NCBI GenBank assembly: GCA_032622095.1
Contig: CP136061.1
Coordinates: 130,956,754-131,020,753 of the forward strand
DNA: 64,000 nucleotides
DNA from: Siphonodentalium dalli
Taxonomy: Eukaryota > Mollusca > Scaphopoda > Gadilida > Siphonodentaliidae
Direction of reading: 5' to 3'
The notes under the pieces were generated by a model that worked only from the letters and a program-made list of their open reading frames with translations, made no database searches and was not told where the DNA came from. A program made the translations under genes and the position numbers. This document shows positions 60,201 through 64,000 of this stretch, in pieces; position 1 is the first letter of the stretch; the number at the start of each line of letters is the position of its first letter.

Positions 60201-62085
60201 CATACGCAGTCTATTTTTCACCAGATAATATCACAACTGTGACATTTTACGCAATGATCAGCGAGCGAGTTAGGAAGCTATTCCGCTGTACCATGTAACA
60301 GTTGGTCTACTTTAGGGGTGTGTGGTTGTATCACAATGAGTCAATGACTTGATTAGAAATCTGACTGATATCATATAATATTTGGGTAAACAAACTTCAG
60401 TGTTGAAGTTATGTTCGCATGAGATCCCGACAAAGTGACTTTGAACTGGCTGGATGCCACCAGCTTCCTAACTTCCGGTGCAGCGCAGTCTATTTTTTGC
60501 CTGATGATATCACAATTGTAACATTTTGTGCAATGTTCTGCCAGCTATTAAGTCTGCTGTACCATGTAACAGTTGGTCTACATTAGAGGTGTGGGTTTTA
60601 TGACAATGAGTCAATGACCTGATTAGAAATCTGACTGATATATTGGCATAATCCAGCACAATATAAACATATGCCAGTGCACAGTCAGGAGTGAAGTGAA
60701 CACGTTGTCACGTCGGAATTGGTTTGATCTTGTATCAGTAACTGGATCGTCAAAACAACATATGTATTGCAACGTCGGACGTAGAATTTCGTAGATCAAA
60801 GGTGCCGCACTTTGAATATGTGAAAATGTGCAGTAACTCTGCTGATGTGACTTAGCCGAACAATGATTGTTCTAATGAGACATCAAAAGGGTCCCATTTT
60901 TTCCGGCGAATAACAGACCATAACAGGTCGCTATCTGAATAACTAGATCAGCAACATGTTTTTATAATACGTAACTGTTACCAGGCGGTCAAATTTGGGT
61001 TCCACCGCAATTGTTTGTGCGTTATACACATGGTCGACAATAACTATGTGAAGTATACTGAATGCATCAAATGATTGCGACCAATGAAACGTTTATATAT
61101 ACCTTTCTGGGAAATATGGTGATTACTTGACTAGGATATTGCGAATTGATTATCGCCGAAACAACTTGACTAATCATCTAAACAATAGTTCCTGGACATC
61201 AAAATCTGACAGCGGAATGAAATTTTTTCGTAGAGATGGACATACAGAAAAAGGTCTTGACTAATTAGTCAGAGGATAGCTCCTCCAGAGATAGGTGTAT
61301 GTTAGAATGATACAGGGTTCACACTGTCTGCGGCTTGGTGGCCAGAATATTTTGAAAAAGGCCAAAGAAATTTCCAATTGACAAAAAAGTTTCGGCCTAT
61401 GCCTATTACCTCTCAGAAAATCACAAAATCTCACTAAAACCCATACACTTTTTAATAGTAGCTGCTCGTCCAGTATGTATGGATAACAATTTACCATAAG
61501 TATCCAAGCATACTTATCAAAACAATGATGATCCGGTACTATTATGGCATCCTGTCTTAATCAGTTCACAACACTTTACTGCTTTATGACACAATTAGCA
61601 AACCAGTGCATATTTATGTTAGTATTTTTATCATTATTTTTTTTACTATGGTGTGCTTTTTATTTTCTTGCTTTGATTATGTTATGTTTTTTTCTTATTA
61701 TTTATTCTAATGGTTTTTAGTTTCGGTTTGCTCAACGATCCTATATATTTTTTTTTTTTCAATTTGGCCACAGTTTCTGAAAAATGGCCAAACAAATTTG
61801 GAAATGACAAAAAAGTTGACCAAAAGAATTCTCAGGCCAGCACGAACCCTGTACAGGCTGTACTAGTATATAACTTCTGATAGGTATCATCATAGGTATC
61901 ATCATATTGAGTCTACAATTACAAGGTAGTATGAACACAGAAAATGCACTCACTGATACAGTGTTGGTTTCTTTGTATGTTGTTACTTCTATATCACTGT
62001 ATGCGTGACCTATTATCTCTGTAACATGGCATATTGTGTTAGCTGCATTTCTTACTATTCCTTGTTTAGCAGCGGCACCAACTGT
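21153..62085 (-). CDS. HSPA14: HSPA14-type ribosome-associated Hsp70 (exons 2-13)
   Basis: Family role: HSPA14 (Hsp70L1) is an atypical cytosolic Hsp70 that pairs with DNAJC2/MPP11 as the ribosome-associated complex on nascent chains. Twelve exons join in phase: 62085-61954, 57376-57271, 54858-54768, 54420-54316, 39316-39155, 37225-37070, 35344-35242, 32876-32748, 31049-30954, 28848-28672, 22339-22281 and 21228-21153. The 1392 bases give 463 residues plus TGA. Human HSPA14 is 509 residues, so only the first exon (about 46 residues with the first phosphate loop) is missing, beyond 64000. Hallmarks: TVGAAAKQ; EPSAGVLAY; NILVFRIGGTS (phosphate-2 loop, lacking the canonical DLGGGT Asp as in the family); AILCGGGAKVPQLQ (adenosine motif); SIPPEEVLAVGAA; and a short truncated substrate-binding domain ending VESVILDVS. 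The gene is over 40 kb because its introns are packed with transposons and satellites. Confidence 0.95.
21240..22280 (-). other. HSPA14 intron 12
   Basis: AT-rich intron, no repeats or extra exons recognised. The donor is AAA|GTGAGT at 22280. Confidence 0.5.
22281..22339 (-). CDS. HSPA14: HSPA14 exon 12
   Basis: 59 bp between ttttgcAG and GTGAGT. Enters in phase 0 and leaves in phase 2. Encodes I-V-M-K-G-L-S-A-G-G-L-V-T-L-V-F-H-L-R-K, matching the V-V-L-Q-D-L strand of the human substrate-binding domain. It was found only through splice phase, being too short for an open-frame scan. Confidence 0.9.
22345..23007 (-). other. HSPA14 intron 11, 3' part
   Basis: No feature recognised before the TTAA MITE B4 begins at 23012. 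Two overlapping open frames (22569-22811 plus, 22903-22670 minus) have no family resemblance. Confidence 0.4.
23647..24420. other. GC-rich segment with unrecognised open frames
   Basis: Composition rises sharply over the AT-rich surroundings. The minus frame 23886-23647 (79 codons) contains A-K-A-E-R-E-L-V-S-S and L-T-D-E-E-K-R-I-A-R, with a charged helical look. Two overlapping plus frames (23914-24282, 23946-24224) are open. I recognise no family. A captured gene fragment or a retroelement remnant are both possible. Confidence 0.35.
24430..24905. repeat. Tandem duplication, about 230-bp unit
   Basis: Two copies begin at 'catgtctctgaggtacctat' near 24441 and near 24674. Each includes a 'tatatata' tract, 'catgtca(g/t)aag(g/a)ccctacc' and 'caatccaatggtcggagcc'. 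The copies differ at about 10-15% of positions by eye. Confidence 0.7.
25003..25180. mobile_element. Tc1/mariner-like MITE (family H, copy 2)
   Basis: 178 bp with ends CTCTCAGGTGCC and GGCACCTGAGAG, preceded by TA (25001-25002); the right flank is CA, so the duplication has decayed on one side. It lies inside the 5-kb family C insertion. Interior sequence ('attaattttggagaaatt') is the complement of 6410-6430 in copy 1. Confidence 0.65.
25200..26560. other. Interior of family C insertion
   Basis: 25504-25764 is GC-richer with short open frames on both strands. None resembles a known family. No repeats identified otherwise. Confidence 0.35.
26690..27520. repeat. Diverged direct duplication
   Basis: 26725-26985 ('gttgaagcactgtacgagaa', 'acacatctagatcat', 'acacaaagtattttgtgaaa') and 27270-27515 ('gttgatgctccgttacgaga', 'acacatctggatcag', 'aacaaagtattatgtgaaa') are direct copies about 545 bp apart with many substitutions. 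Confidence 0.6.
28672..28848 (-). CDS. HSPA14: HSPA14 exon 11
   Basis: 177 bp, 59 codons, phase 0 at both ends, with splice sites tatttcAG and GTATGT. Encodes Q-F-E-T-E-E-G-S-S-V-K-L-F-P-V-F ... D-A-K-D-I-A-K. L-F-P-x-x-x-x-x-P-x-P is the start of the Hsp70 substrate-binding beta sandwich, as in human HSPA14. Confidence 0.93.
28849..30140 (-). other. HSPA14 intron 10 with a strong hairpin
   Basis: 29849-29875 and 29886-29912 form 27-bp arms with one G-T wobble and a 10-base loop. The arm contains 'ggggaataactct', close to the family F core. The rest is unremarkable AT-rich intron. Confidence 0.55.
30145..30624. mobile_element. TTAA MITE B2 (complete)
   Basis: 480 bp flanked by TTAA (30141-30144, 30625-30628). 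Ends CGGTACTCAATCCGAT and TCGGATTGAGTACCT. Subterminal inverted segments extend the symmetry: 'gattcgagtcgaggaa' (about 30210) against 'ttcctcgactcgaatc' (about 30500). The best reference copy for family B. Confidence 0.85.
30954..31049 (-). CDS. HSPA14: HSPA14 exon 10
   Basis: 96 bp, 32 codons, phase 0 at both ends; acceptor tatttcAG, donor GTGGGT. Encodes A-A-L-L-M-G-K-C-I-E-E-V ... C-L-S-K-H-I-C-I-K-K. It corresponds to the end of the ATPase domain and the linker (human E-A-G-I-L-I-G-K...). Confidence 0.92.
31210..31460. mobile_element. Hairpin MITE of family E (degenerate ends)
   Basis: Two consecutive palindromes share the arm 'gcattctcttatatat' / 'atatataagagaatgcactgg' (about 31254-31322 and 31353-31422), joined by 'cctaacaatatttaacttga'. 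This is the interior of the family E MITE seen intact at 42081-42340. The terminal CCCTT/AAGGG and TTAA are eroded here. Confidence 0.65.
31490..31880. repeat. Palindromic 'gtcactaaattcaccc' modules
   Basis: 31497-31540 ('catcactatattcaccctct' then 'ggggacctcattctg') is inverted at 31778-31818 ('cagaatgaggtcccc' then 'agagggtgaatttagtgatg'). It is followed directly by another forward copy at 31830-31875. The same module pair is at 53360-53455 and 53962-54057. Confidence 0.65.
32200..32525. repeat. Family F repeat with poly-G end
   Basis: 'gaataactctagaatgg', 'taccaaatttcaatgagatc', 'ggacagacggatgg' and 'ccagtataccc' occur in the family order. A G run of about 22 bases (32487-32510) and 'tataattat' follow: a C/G hairpin end in which the G side has expanded. 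Confidence 0.6.
32748..32876 (-). CDS. HSPA14: HSPA14 exon 9 (adenosine-binding motif)
   Basis: 129 bp, 43 codons, phase 0 at both ends; acceptor atttAAG, donor GTATAC. Encodes A-I-L-C-G-G-G-A-K-V-P-Q-L-Q-N-L-I-K ... S-I-P-P-E-E-V-L-A-V-G-A-A-K-Q. This is the Hsp70 adenosine motif and the conserved 'P-D/E-E-V...G-A-A' helix. Confidence 0.95.
33017..33468. mobile_element. TTAA MITE B3
   Basis: 452 bp between TTAA 33013-33016 and 33469-33472. Left AGGTACTCAATCCGATTCGA, right TAATCGGATTATGCATCT. Carries the 'ttcctcgactcgaatcaaat' subterminal segment found in B2. Its middle matches B4's two halves. Confidence 0.75.
33475..34454 (-). other. HSPA14 intron 8, 5' part
   Basis: AT-rich with no repeat or exon recognised. 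Minus-strand frames at 33866-33672 and 34356-34102 are unsupported by similarity or splice signals. Confidence 0.4.
34459..35101. mobile_element. TTAA MITE A3 (complete)
   Basis: 643 bp with perfect ends AGGGGTACTGTACCCC and GTACAGTACCCCT and intact TTAA duplications (34455-34458, 35102-35105). Nearly identical to A2, same length. The best reference copy for family A. Confidence 0.88.
35242..35344 (-). CDS. HSPA14: HSPA14 exon 8
   Basis: 103 bp; first base completes an Arg codon, leaves in phase 0; acceptor tttccAG, donor GTGAGT. Encodes A-R-F-E-S-L-C-Q-N-L-V-Q-Q-C-L-V-P-I-E-E-A-L ... N-V-D-K. This is the Hsp70 R-x-x-F-E-x-L-C helix and the helix that follows. Confidence 0.93.
35582..36542. 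mobile_element. Pogo/Tigger-like MITE
   Basis: 961 bp with ends CAGTAAAACCTCTACAAACC and GGTTTGGAGAGGTTTTACTG, flanked by TA on each side (35580-35581, 36543-36544). This CAGTAAAACCTC terminus with TA duplication is typical of pogo/Tigger-type mariner elements. Subterminal 'cggtttatag' repeats (35631-35640 and 36507-36516) add symmetry. The 70-codon plus frame at 36202-36414 is not recognisable as transposase. Confidence 0.75.
36545..37060 (-). other. HSPA14 intron 7 remainder
   Basis: No repeat or coding signal recognised. Confidence 0.4.
37070..37225 (-). CDS. HSPA14: HSPA14 exon 7
   Basis: 156 bp; completes an Arg codon from exon 6 and leaves in phase 2; acceptor ctttAG, donor GTAAAA. 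Encodes K-N-R-C-N-L-G-D-N-K-R-A-L-S-K-L-R-I-A-A-E ... S-L-Y-E-G-I-D-L-Q-N-N-V-S. Corresponds to the Hsp70 'R-A-x-x-K-L...A-E-x-x-K-x-x-L-S' helix and the 'S-L-x-E-G-x-D' strand. Confidence 0.93.
37433..38279. mobile_element. Foldback element with about 245-bp arms
   Basis: The left arm 37433-37694 ('ccaccccaaagacatacata', 'aaggtaactatctatta', '...gggcacaccg') is inverted at 38032-38279 ('cggtgtgcccagtaaatgtc ... gatagttaccttgtc ... gtctttagggtgg'). Arms diverge at roughly 15% by eye. A loop of about 335 bp separates them; it carries a 105-codon minus frame (38057-37740) with no recognisable family. No clear target duplication. Confidence 0.7.
38690..39010. repeat. Dispersed inverted-end repeat (family D, copy 2)
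   Basis: Left 'atcaattaatattgatttta', right 'aatattaatcgatagaagca', interior 'atttttagaacagacc', then 'tttccggacagg(a/g)gtcttc', as at 19590-19820. Confidence 0.5.
39155..39316 (-). CDS. HSPA14: HSPA14 exon 6 (phosphate-2 loop)
   Basis: 162 bp; its first base completes a Cys codon, leaves in phase 2; acceptor ctttcAG, donor GTAAGA. Encodes N-I-L-V-F-R-I-G-G-T-S-C-N-A-S-V ... S-H-L-A-E-D-F-Q. I-G-G-T-S replaces the D-L-G-G-G-T-F-D of canonical Hsp70s, as in human HSPA14 (K-L-G-G-T-S). Confidence 0.95.
39320..40036 (-). other. HSPA14 intron 5, with 'aagatggccactg' repeats
   Basis: 'aatccaagatggccactg(a/g)tggc(t/c)atgtt' occurs at about 39709 and 39940, and 'aatgac(c)ccaaaatgactcg' at about 39844 and 39974: an old direct repeat of about 230 bp. 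No exon signal. Confidence 0.45.
40037..45430. repeat. 668-bp satellite array carrying a family E MITE in each unit
   Basis: Units start at the MITE's 'cccttccatgac' near 40191, 40745, 41412, 42081, 42748, 43424, 44101 and 44769, spaced about 667-676 bp after a shorter first unit. Each has a 255-260-bp hairpin MITE followed by a common 410-bp spacer ('atatgtctggtgattatact', 'gcaaacttatagcac', 'aacggtatgttctgacatga'). The two 66-codon minus frames at 41071-40871 and 43760-43560 are just repeat copies. Confidence 0.85.
42081..42340. mobile_element. Family E (piggyBac-like) MITE, best copy in the array
   Basis: 260 bp between TTAA 42077-42080 and TTAA 42341-42344; ends CCCTTCCATGAC and GTCATGAAAGGG. 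The inside holds two palindromes ('attctcttacatatacgagg' ... 'atataagagaatgcactggc'). The 44101-44360 copy is equally intact. CCCTT termini with TTAA match the piggyBac superfamily. Confidence 0.75.
45430..48545. repeat. Diverged satellite units and direct duplication
   Basis: The satellite core 'ggtgattatactgcc...cttatagca' recurs near 45945, 46590 and 47930, without the MITE. 47390-47620 and 48145-48372 are direct copies ('gatgaatcatatgttgagat', 'ttgattcaacaatagaagaa', 'atagctcagaccccataa'). 45725-45875 is an imperfect palindrome around 'aattatttaacataattctc' and its complement. 46987-47032 is a hairpin with 'gactgtccaacagtaaccc' pairing to 'gggtcactgttgggcagtc'. Confidence 0.65.
48546..49034 (-). 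other. HSPA14 intron 5, low-repeat stretch
   Basis: A 13-base A run at 48660-48672. 48700-48900 is somewhat GC-richer ('ggcgcccacgtggc', 'tgcgcaaagcc'), with no gene recognised. Confidence 0.35.
49035..49181. repeat. Near-perfect palindrome, 70-bp arms
   Basis: Arms 49035-49104 and 49112-49181 are complementary at 69 of 70 positions (the mismatch is 49061 against 49155), with a 7-base loop. Such low divergence indicates a very recent inverted duplication or active correction. Confidence 0.9.
49182..49515. repeat. Family F repeats ending in a C5/G5 hairpin
   Basis: 'atgttgcacatct(c/t)caatat' and 'gaagtttcaaat' followed by 'tgtaggaggag(t/a)tgattacac' occur twice (about 49184 and 49348). The second is followed by 'ggacggacgactgacgg' and a perfect hairpin (49480-49491 with 49497-49508, 'gtcccccgaaaa' and 'ttttcgggggac'). 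Confidence 0.7.
49625..50975. repeat. Minisatellite, 47-bp units then 36-bp units
   Basis: About 24 head-to-tail copies of a 47-bp unit ('ccgatggtcgggaatgatcg', 'ctttactatagtggtaatga', 'aaatgat') fill 49625 to about 50770. About five 36-bp copies lacking 11 bases around 'aaaatgatccg' follow to 50960. The 36-bp variants stay in frame (M-V-G-N-D-R-F-T-I-V-V-M), producing an artefactual 77-codon frame. Confidence 0.93.
51008..52880. repeat. 583-bp tandem repeat, two full and partial copies
   Basis: 'gagtttt.(a/t)tcaaatttcaagcatt' starts copies at 51008, 51590 and 52172, with a truncated copy near 52598. Copies 1 and 2 are about 97% identical by eye, so the two 61-codon minus frames (51608-51423, 52192-52007) are repeat shadows. 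Each unit contains the satellite core ('ggtgattatgttgcccgtat', 'gcaaacttatagcaccaggt'). Confidence 0.85.
52880..53100. repeat. 108-bp direct duplication
   Basis: 'gatgatatgaga' ... 'cagccatgagacaaatcttc' ... 'ctggcctcaaaatatggtgc' 'tgaacattc' is present twice back to back (about 52885-52991 and 52993-53099), nearly identical. Confidence 0.85.
53100..54130. repeat. 602-bp direct duplication with palindromic module
   Basis: 53103-53530 and 53705-54132 are about 98% identical ('gggaatatagagaaactaaa', 'ggcatcggaagatggcgctc'). Each contains the 'gaggtccca...gaatttagtgatg' / 'gtcactaaattcaccctctg' palindrome. They are separated by 53531-53700, which is partly another dispersed repeat. The 71-codon minus frames at 53475-53260 and 54077-53862 are shadows. 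Confidence 0.85.
53528..53640. repeat. Dispersed 110-bp repeat, copy 1
   Basis: 'ctggctgaaagaaacgtgtc', 'ttttctctgattatcgagac' and 'tctacgacgcgtaaatatag' are almost identical to 57431-57540, which differs by one C insertion ('gcccccgagat'). Confidence 0.8.
54316..54420 (-). CDS. HSPA14: HSPA14 exon 5
   Basis: 105 bp; completes a Ser codon, leaves in phase 2; acceptor tctccAG, donor TG|GTACTA. Encodes K-C-A-K-D-A-G-F-N-V-L-R-V-I-A-E-P-S-A-G-V-L-A-Y-D-I-A-Q. Contains the highly conserved Hsp70 'I-x-E-P-x-A-A-x-x-A-Y' helix; human has R-L-I-H-E-P-S-A-A-L-L-A-Y. Confidence 0.95.
54421..54767 (-). other. HSPA14 intron 4
   Basis: Short (347 bp) and the only intron here under 500 bp. No repeat seen. 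Confidence 0.6.
54768..54858 (-). CDS. HSPA14: HSPA14 exon 4
   Basis: 91 bp; first two bases complete a Glu codon, leaves in phase 2; acceptor ttgacAG, donor GTACCT. Encodes T-A-R-S-H-G-G-S-G-S-S-D-S-V-L-S-V-S-P-K-F-T-S-D-Q-K-N-S-I. Equivalent to the Hsp70 'A-V-I-T-V-P-x-x-F-x-x-x-Q-R' region. Confidence 0.92.
54860..55720 (-). other. HSPA14 intron 3, no repeat recognised
   Basis: AT-rich; the 94-codon minus frame at 55649-55365 lacks similarity and splice context. Confidence 0.4.
55720..56515. repeat. Family F element with GGACGG tract and C6/G6 hairpin end
   Basis: Three internal repeats of about 185 bp (starts near 55935, 56100, 56275) each have 'ggataactccac.aaaaaa' and 'cagacgtcataatcgcaggt'. 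Then come 'gacggacgacgccgacggac' and a perfect hairpin: TATACCCCCC (56472-56481) pairs with GGGGGGTATA (56495-56504), and AAC pairs with GTT within the loop. 'aataataata' follows. Confidence 0.75.
56696..57173. mobile_element. MITE with about 125-bp TIRs, each containing a palindrome
   Basis: Left 'gtgacccgccatatcaaatc', 'cagtcggaagtcgggatttt' and 'accctgtgccaatgcattct'; right exact inverse ending 'gatatggcgggtcac'. Flanks are 'cacatat' and 'atatgtgg'. Inside each TIR, 'gcattctcttatatatgcga' folds back on 'gcatatataagagaatgc' (about 56753-56817 and 57049-57113). The interior (about 56825-57040) is AT-rich. Confidence 0.8.
57190..57268 (-). other. HSPA14 intron 3 start
   Basis: Short stretch between the MITE and the exon 3 donor (GTTAGT from 57270). 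Nothing else seen. Confidence 0.4.
57271..57376 (-). CDS. HSPA14: HSPA14 exon 3
   Basis: 106 bp; phase 0 in, phase 1 out; acceptor atctgcAG, donor GTTAGT. Encodes L-I-N-K-N-G-Q-L-T-F-D-V-E-Y-K-G ... S-P-E-E-V-L-T-F-I-F-K-K-L-L. Equivalent to human V-I-E-K-N-G-K-L-R-Y-E-I ... N-P-E-D-V-A-R-L-I-F-S-K-M. Confidence 0.95.
57431..57540. repeat. Dispersed 110-bp repeat, copy 2
   Basis: Same sequence as 53528-53640, in the same orientation, about 3.9 kb away across two exons. Confidence 0.8.
57541..57985 (-). other. HSPA14 intron 2, no repeat recognised
   Basis: The 78-codon plus frame (57748-57984) is unrecognised. Confidence 0.4.
57990..58110. repeat. Truncated family E MITE
   Basis: Begins TTTAACCCTTTCATTACGGG, includes 'gcgctagtgcagc' and one palindrome ('gcattctcttatatatgcga' / 'cctcgcatatataa'). 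The other end is lost at 'caagtgcaccgctgg'. Confidence 0.6.
58225..59360. repeat. Family F cluster with C5/G5 hairpin end
   Basis: 'gggtcataactct', 'gggcgtaactctgg' and 'ggggcgtaactctgg' begin successive units (58305, 58480, 58628). Two units share 'atggggaaatcttgtccccc' and 'tggctggtctatt'. 58765-58800 is a GGACGGAC tract. After 'gtggct(a/t)' repeats (58810-59280) comes a second GGACGG tract and a hairpin: CCCCC (59324-59328) with GGGGG (59347-59351), and ATCTCC with GGAGAT. 'cataataaata' follows. Confidence 0.7.
59385..59505. repeat. Family E MITE fragment
   Basis: 'gttaggccaatgtattattt', 'tatatatgtgagactcgcat', 'gcattggcacagggttttt' and 'catagaatggttaa': a degenerate half copy ending at TTAA. 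Confidence 0.55.
59510..60040 (-). other. HSPA14 intron 2, with hAT-like fragment
   Basis: 59826-59892 ('agtgttgaaacaactagggt', 'cgtcgactactagtcgactc') resembles one end of the hAT element at 4944. No partner end is seen. Confidence 0.4.
60075..60650. repeat. About 310-bp tandem duplication
   Basis: 'cttcagcattgaagttatgt', 'agcttcctaacttccgg', 'accatgtaacagttggtcta' and 'gattagaaatctgactgata' occur in order twice (about 60090-60372 and 60398-60640). The first copy holds an 85-codon plus frame (60041-60298); the second is disrupted. No family recognised; most likely a non-coding repeat. Confidence 0.7.
60651..61260 (-). other. HSPA14 intron 2 sequence
   Basis: No gene or repeat recognised. 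Confidence 0.4.
61300..61860. repeat. Short direct repeats ('ggccaaa...ttgacaaaaaagtt')
   Basis: 61308-61402 and 61766-61852 share 'tggtggcca/tttggccaca', 'aaa(t)ggccaaa(g/c)aaattt' and 'tgacaaaaaagtt', and both contain 'aaccctgta' or 'cagggttcac' at an outer edge in opposite orientation. They could be the two ends of a roughly 550-bp element. Confidence 0.4.
61954..62085 (-). CDS. HSPA14: HSPA14 exon 2
   Basis: 132 bp, 44 codons, phase 0 at both ends; acceptor gattttcAG, donor GTGAGT. Encodes T-V-G-A-A-A-K-Q-G-I-V-R-N-A-A-N-T-I-C-H-V ... K-E-T-N-T-V-S, aligning with human I-V-G-L-A-A-K-Q-S-R-I-R-N-I-S-N-T. The start codon and first phosphate loop are in an upstream exon outside the window. 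Confidence 0.95.
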
Positions 62086-62089
62086 CTGA

Positions 62090-62720
62090 AAATCAGAAAA
62101 CAAAATGATTTTTTTTAGCAATATAGCAACAAATTTACTAATGCAACAATCACATGCGCATGTAAAACCTATTTCCTGTATGTGATTAATATCTGGTACT
62201 GCTTATAAAATATCACTGTCTTCAACCAATTCATTATTCAATTATAATGATAGAGAATTCACCGTTTGTAAGGATGTCAAACCAGATTAAATATATTAAT
62301 CAGAGTGAGAAATTTAGTCCAAAACTTGTCAAGAGATGCTACATATTAGGCCCCTGCAAATACCGGTAGTGGTTTTTTTTATCAAATCGAATTTCGAACC
62401 GAATAGCTCTAAAAAAAAAATTTAAACGAATCGGATATCGAATAGAATATTTCATAATCTTGCTCGCCAAAATGATAACATAAACTAAAGATTGTTTTCT
62501 GTTTTCGTCTGTATGTCAGAATTATCTATTAAATAAATAAAACAAGTTGACATCTTCTTTGTGAATGGTGGATAGACAATTAAAGACATTAATTCTTCAA
62601 AATATAACAAACAATTAGGAAAATACAATTTCTGATGTCATTGATTCAAAATGCAGAATAGGAGATGGACCATTGAAGAATTACGCTATCACGACTTTCT
62701 CAACTATAACAAGAGCTACG
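62090..62720 (-). other. HSPA14 intron 1 (part)
   Basis: AT-rich. I looked for exon 1 (a Met-x-x-I-G-V/I-x-x-G-x-T-type start) here and to 64000 on the minus strand and did not find it. Confidence 0.45.
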
Positions 62721-63640
62721 CTGGGCGTGCAATATACGCCCTCTCTTGGGTCGGCGGAAACTGATCAAAAAGGGGCATAACTCTGGTAAAAATTGGCGGA
62801 CGGAACTCAAATTTAAACTTGACCTGTGTTTTGGTGGGAGAAAGTAATATACCAAATTATCATTGAATCCGATAAGCTCTAGTAAAGTTATCATGCGGAC
62901 AACAAATTTCAGGGATTTTCAAAGTCAAATAAGGGGCATAACTCCGGTGAAAATTGGCGGACGGAACCCAAATTCGAACTTGAGCTGTCTTTTCTCCTAA
63001 TAAACCCACATACCAAATTTGATTGAAATCGGTTCACTCTAACTAAAGTTATCATCCGGACAACAAATTTCAGGGATTTTCTAAGTCAAATTACGTCAAA
63101 AAAAGGCCATAACCCTCGCAAAAAATATCGGATTAAAACGAAATTCGGACTTGAGCTGTATTTCGATATATGTAATCCACAAAAAAACGGGTTTTGCGTA
63201 TAAACATTCCAAAATCGAGTTATCATCCGGAAACAAAAAAGGGGCATAACTCTGCCAAAAATGGTCGGACAGAACCCATGTTCGAACTTGACCTGTGTTA
63301 TGGTGGGAGAAAGTAATATACCAAATTTGGATTCATTCCGATAAACTATACTAAAGTTATCATCCGGACAACAAATTTCAAGGATTTTCTAAGTCAAAAA
63401 ACGTTAAATAAGGGGCATAACTCCGGTGAAAATTGGCGGGCGGAACCCAAATTCGAACTTGAACTTACTTTTCGGCTAATAAACCCACATACCAAATTTT
63501 ACTAATTTTGGTTCACTCTAACTAAAGTTATCATCCGGACAACAGGTTAACGGACGGACGGACGCCCGCCCGCCCGGACGGACAGACAGACCAATACTAT
63601 AATACGGCCTTTTTTTCAAAAGGGCATATAAAAAGGGGGT
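62720..63640. repeat. Family F tandem cluster
   Basis: 'ggggcataactc(t/c)(g/g)gt' starts units near 62773, 62932, 63241 and 63412, with variant 'ggccataaccctcgc' near 63106. Units share 'ggcggacgga(a/c)c', 'aattcgaacttga', 'accaaatt' and 'agttatcatccggacaacaa'. The cluster ends with 'ggacggacggacgcccgccc' and 'ggacggacagacag' at 63551-63590. Confidence 0.8.
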
Positions 63641-64000
63641 TTGTTTAAAGGGCTTTGACCTGCTTTTGCGAATGACACTACAACTTCCACTGTAAGTCAA
63701 ACTGAGCAAACAGAATCAAATAATGCATCTAATAGAGTGTAAGTGCAGACTATAAATCATGATTCGCTCAGTTCTACGAACACCTATACTGGATTCAGTA
63801 CATTGGCTGCTCTGCACCAAGTGTGCTTCACCATGTATTTCATCTTGCTTGTATTAAATTTTTGTTTTGTTATCAAATAAAGTTTATATAAATAAAAAGT
63901 GTTCCTACATCAATTATGTGCTGAAATGTAATTGTAATTGTAATTGAATTACATTTCAAAGTAATTGTAATTAATTACATTGTGAAATAGATGTAATGGG
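63641..64000. other. Intron sequence ending in a 'taattg' simple repeat
   Basis: 63926-63980 is a degenerate 'gtaattgtaatt' tract. No exon seen before the window edge. Confidence 0.5.

Noticed and set aside
62700-63709. HSPA14 first exon
   Set aside because: The open frames are family F repeat; none has an Hsp70 N-terminal G-I-D/H-x-G-T/C-T-type motif.

Overview
This is animal nuclear DNA: AT-rich, gene-poor, with two intron-split protein genes on the minus strand and dense young and old transposable elements. Dispersed repeats of the type 'AAAGGGGCATAACTC ... GGACGGACGGAC' and many short inverted-repeat elements are, from memory, typical of bivalve mollusc genomes. A bivalve or other lophotrochozoan is therefore my best guess, as an inference and not a proof. 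No bacterial-type genes or CRISPR arrays are seen.

Genes. (1) An HSPA14-type Hsp70 gene (ribosome-associated Hsp70, also called Hsp70L1) runs leftwards from beyond the right edge to a stop codon at 21153. Twelve exons (62085 down to 21153) join in phase into 463 codons plus stop, with AG/GT splice sites throughout. Only the first exon, about 46 N-terminal residues, is missing and must lie beyond 64000. (2) A SUV39H-type histone H3 lysine-9 methyltransferase starts at 8587, also leftwards. Exon 1 (8587-8416) and exon 2 (4013-3937, start of the chromodomain) are visible; the rest of the chromodomain and the SET domain lie beyond the left edge. The two genes are consecutive and in the same orientation, as HSPA14 and SUV39H2 are in human, so this looks like an ancient linkage.

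Layout. 1-3.9 kb: tandem 'gggccataactcc' repeats split by a Harbinger-like MITE. 3.9-8.6 kb: SUV39H exons 2 and 1; the intron holds a second Harbinger-like MITE with a hAT MITE nested in it (8-bp target duplication), a Tc1/mariner-like MITE and a tRNA-derived SINE. 8.6-21 kb: intergenic, with a three-level nest (TTAA MITE inside an L1-like LINE inside another TTAA MITE), a third TTAA element with a possible decayed piggyBac reading frame, and AT-rich GATATC repeats. 21-62 kb: HSPA14 exons separated by large introns. Those introns hold a 5-kb inverted-repeat-bounded insertion (23.1-28.2 kb), several TTAA MITEs, a pogo-like MITE, a foldback element, a 13-kb satellite-like cluster (40-53 kb) whose 668-bp unit has captured a piggyBac-like MITE, a 47-bp/36-bp minisatellite, a near-perfect 70-bp-arm palindrome and an element with palindromes inside its terminal inverted repeats. 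62-64 kb: more of the 'ggcataactc' family in HSPA14 intron 1.

The two genes are not an operon. HSPA14 acts at the ribosome and SUV39H in heterochromatin, and their adjacency is a synteny observation. Nothing here is a convincing new enzymatic system. The most novel material is repeat biology: the 'ggcataactc / GGACGGAC / C5-G5 hairpin' family, the MITE-bearing satellite, and the several unrelated TIR families that all use TTAA.
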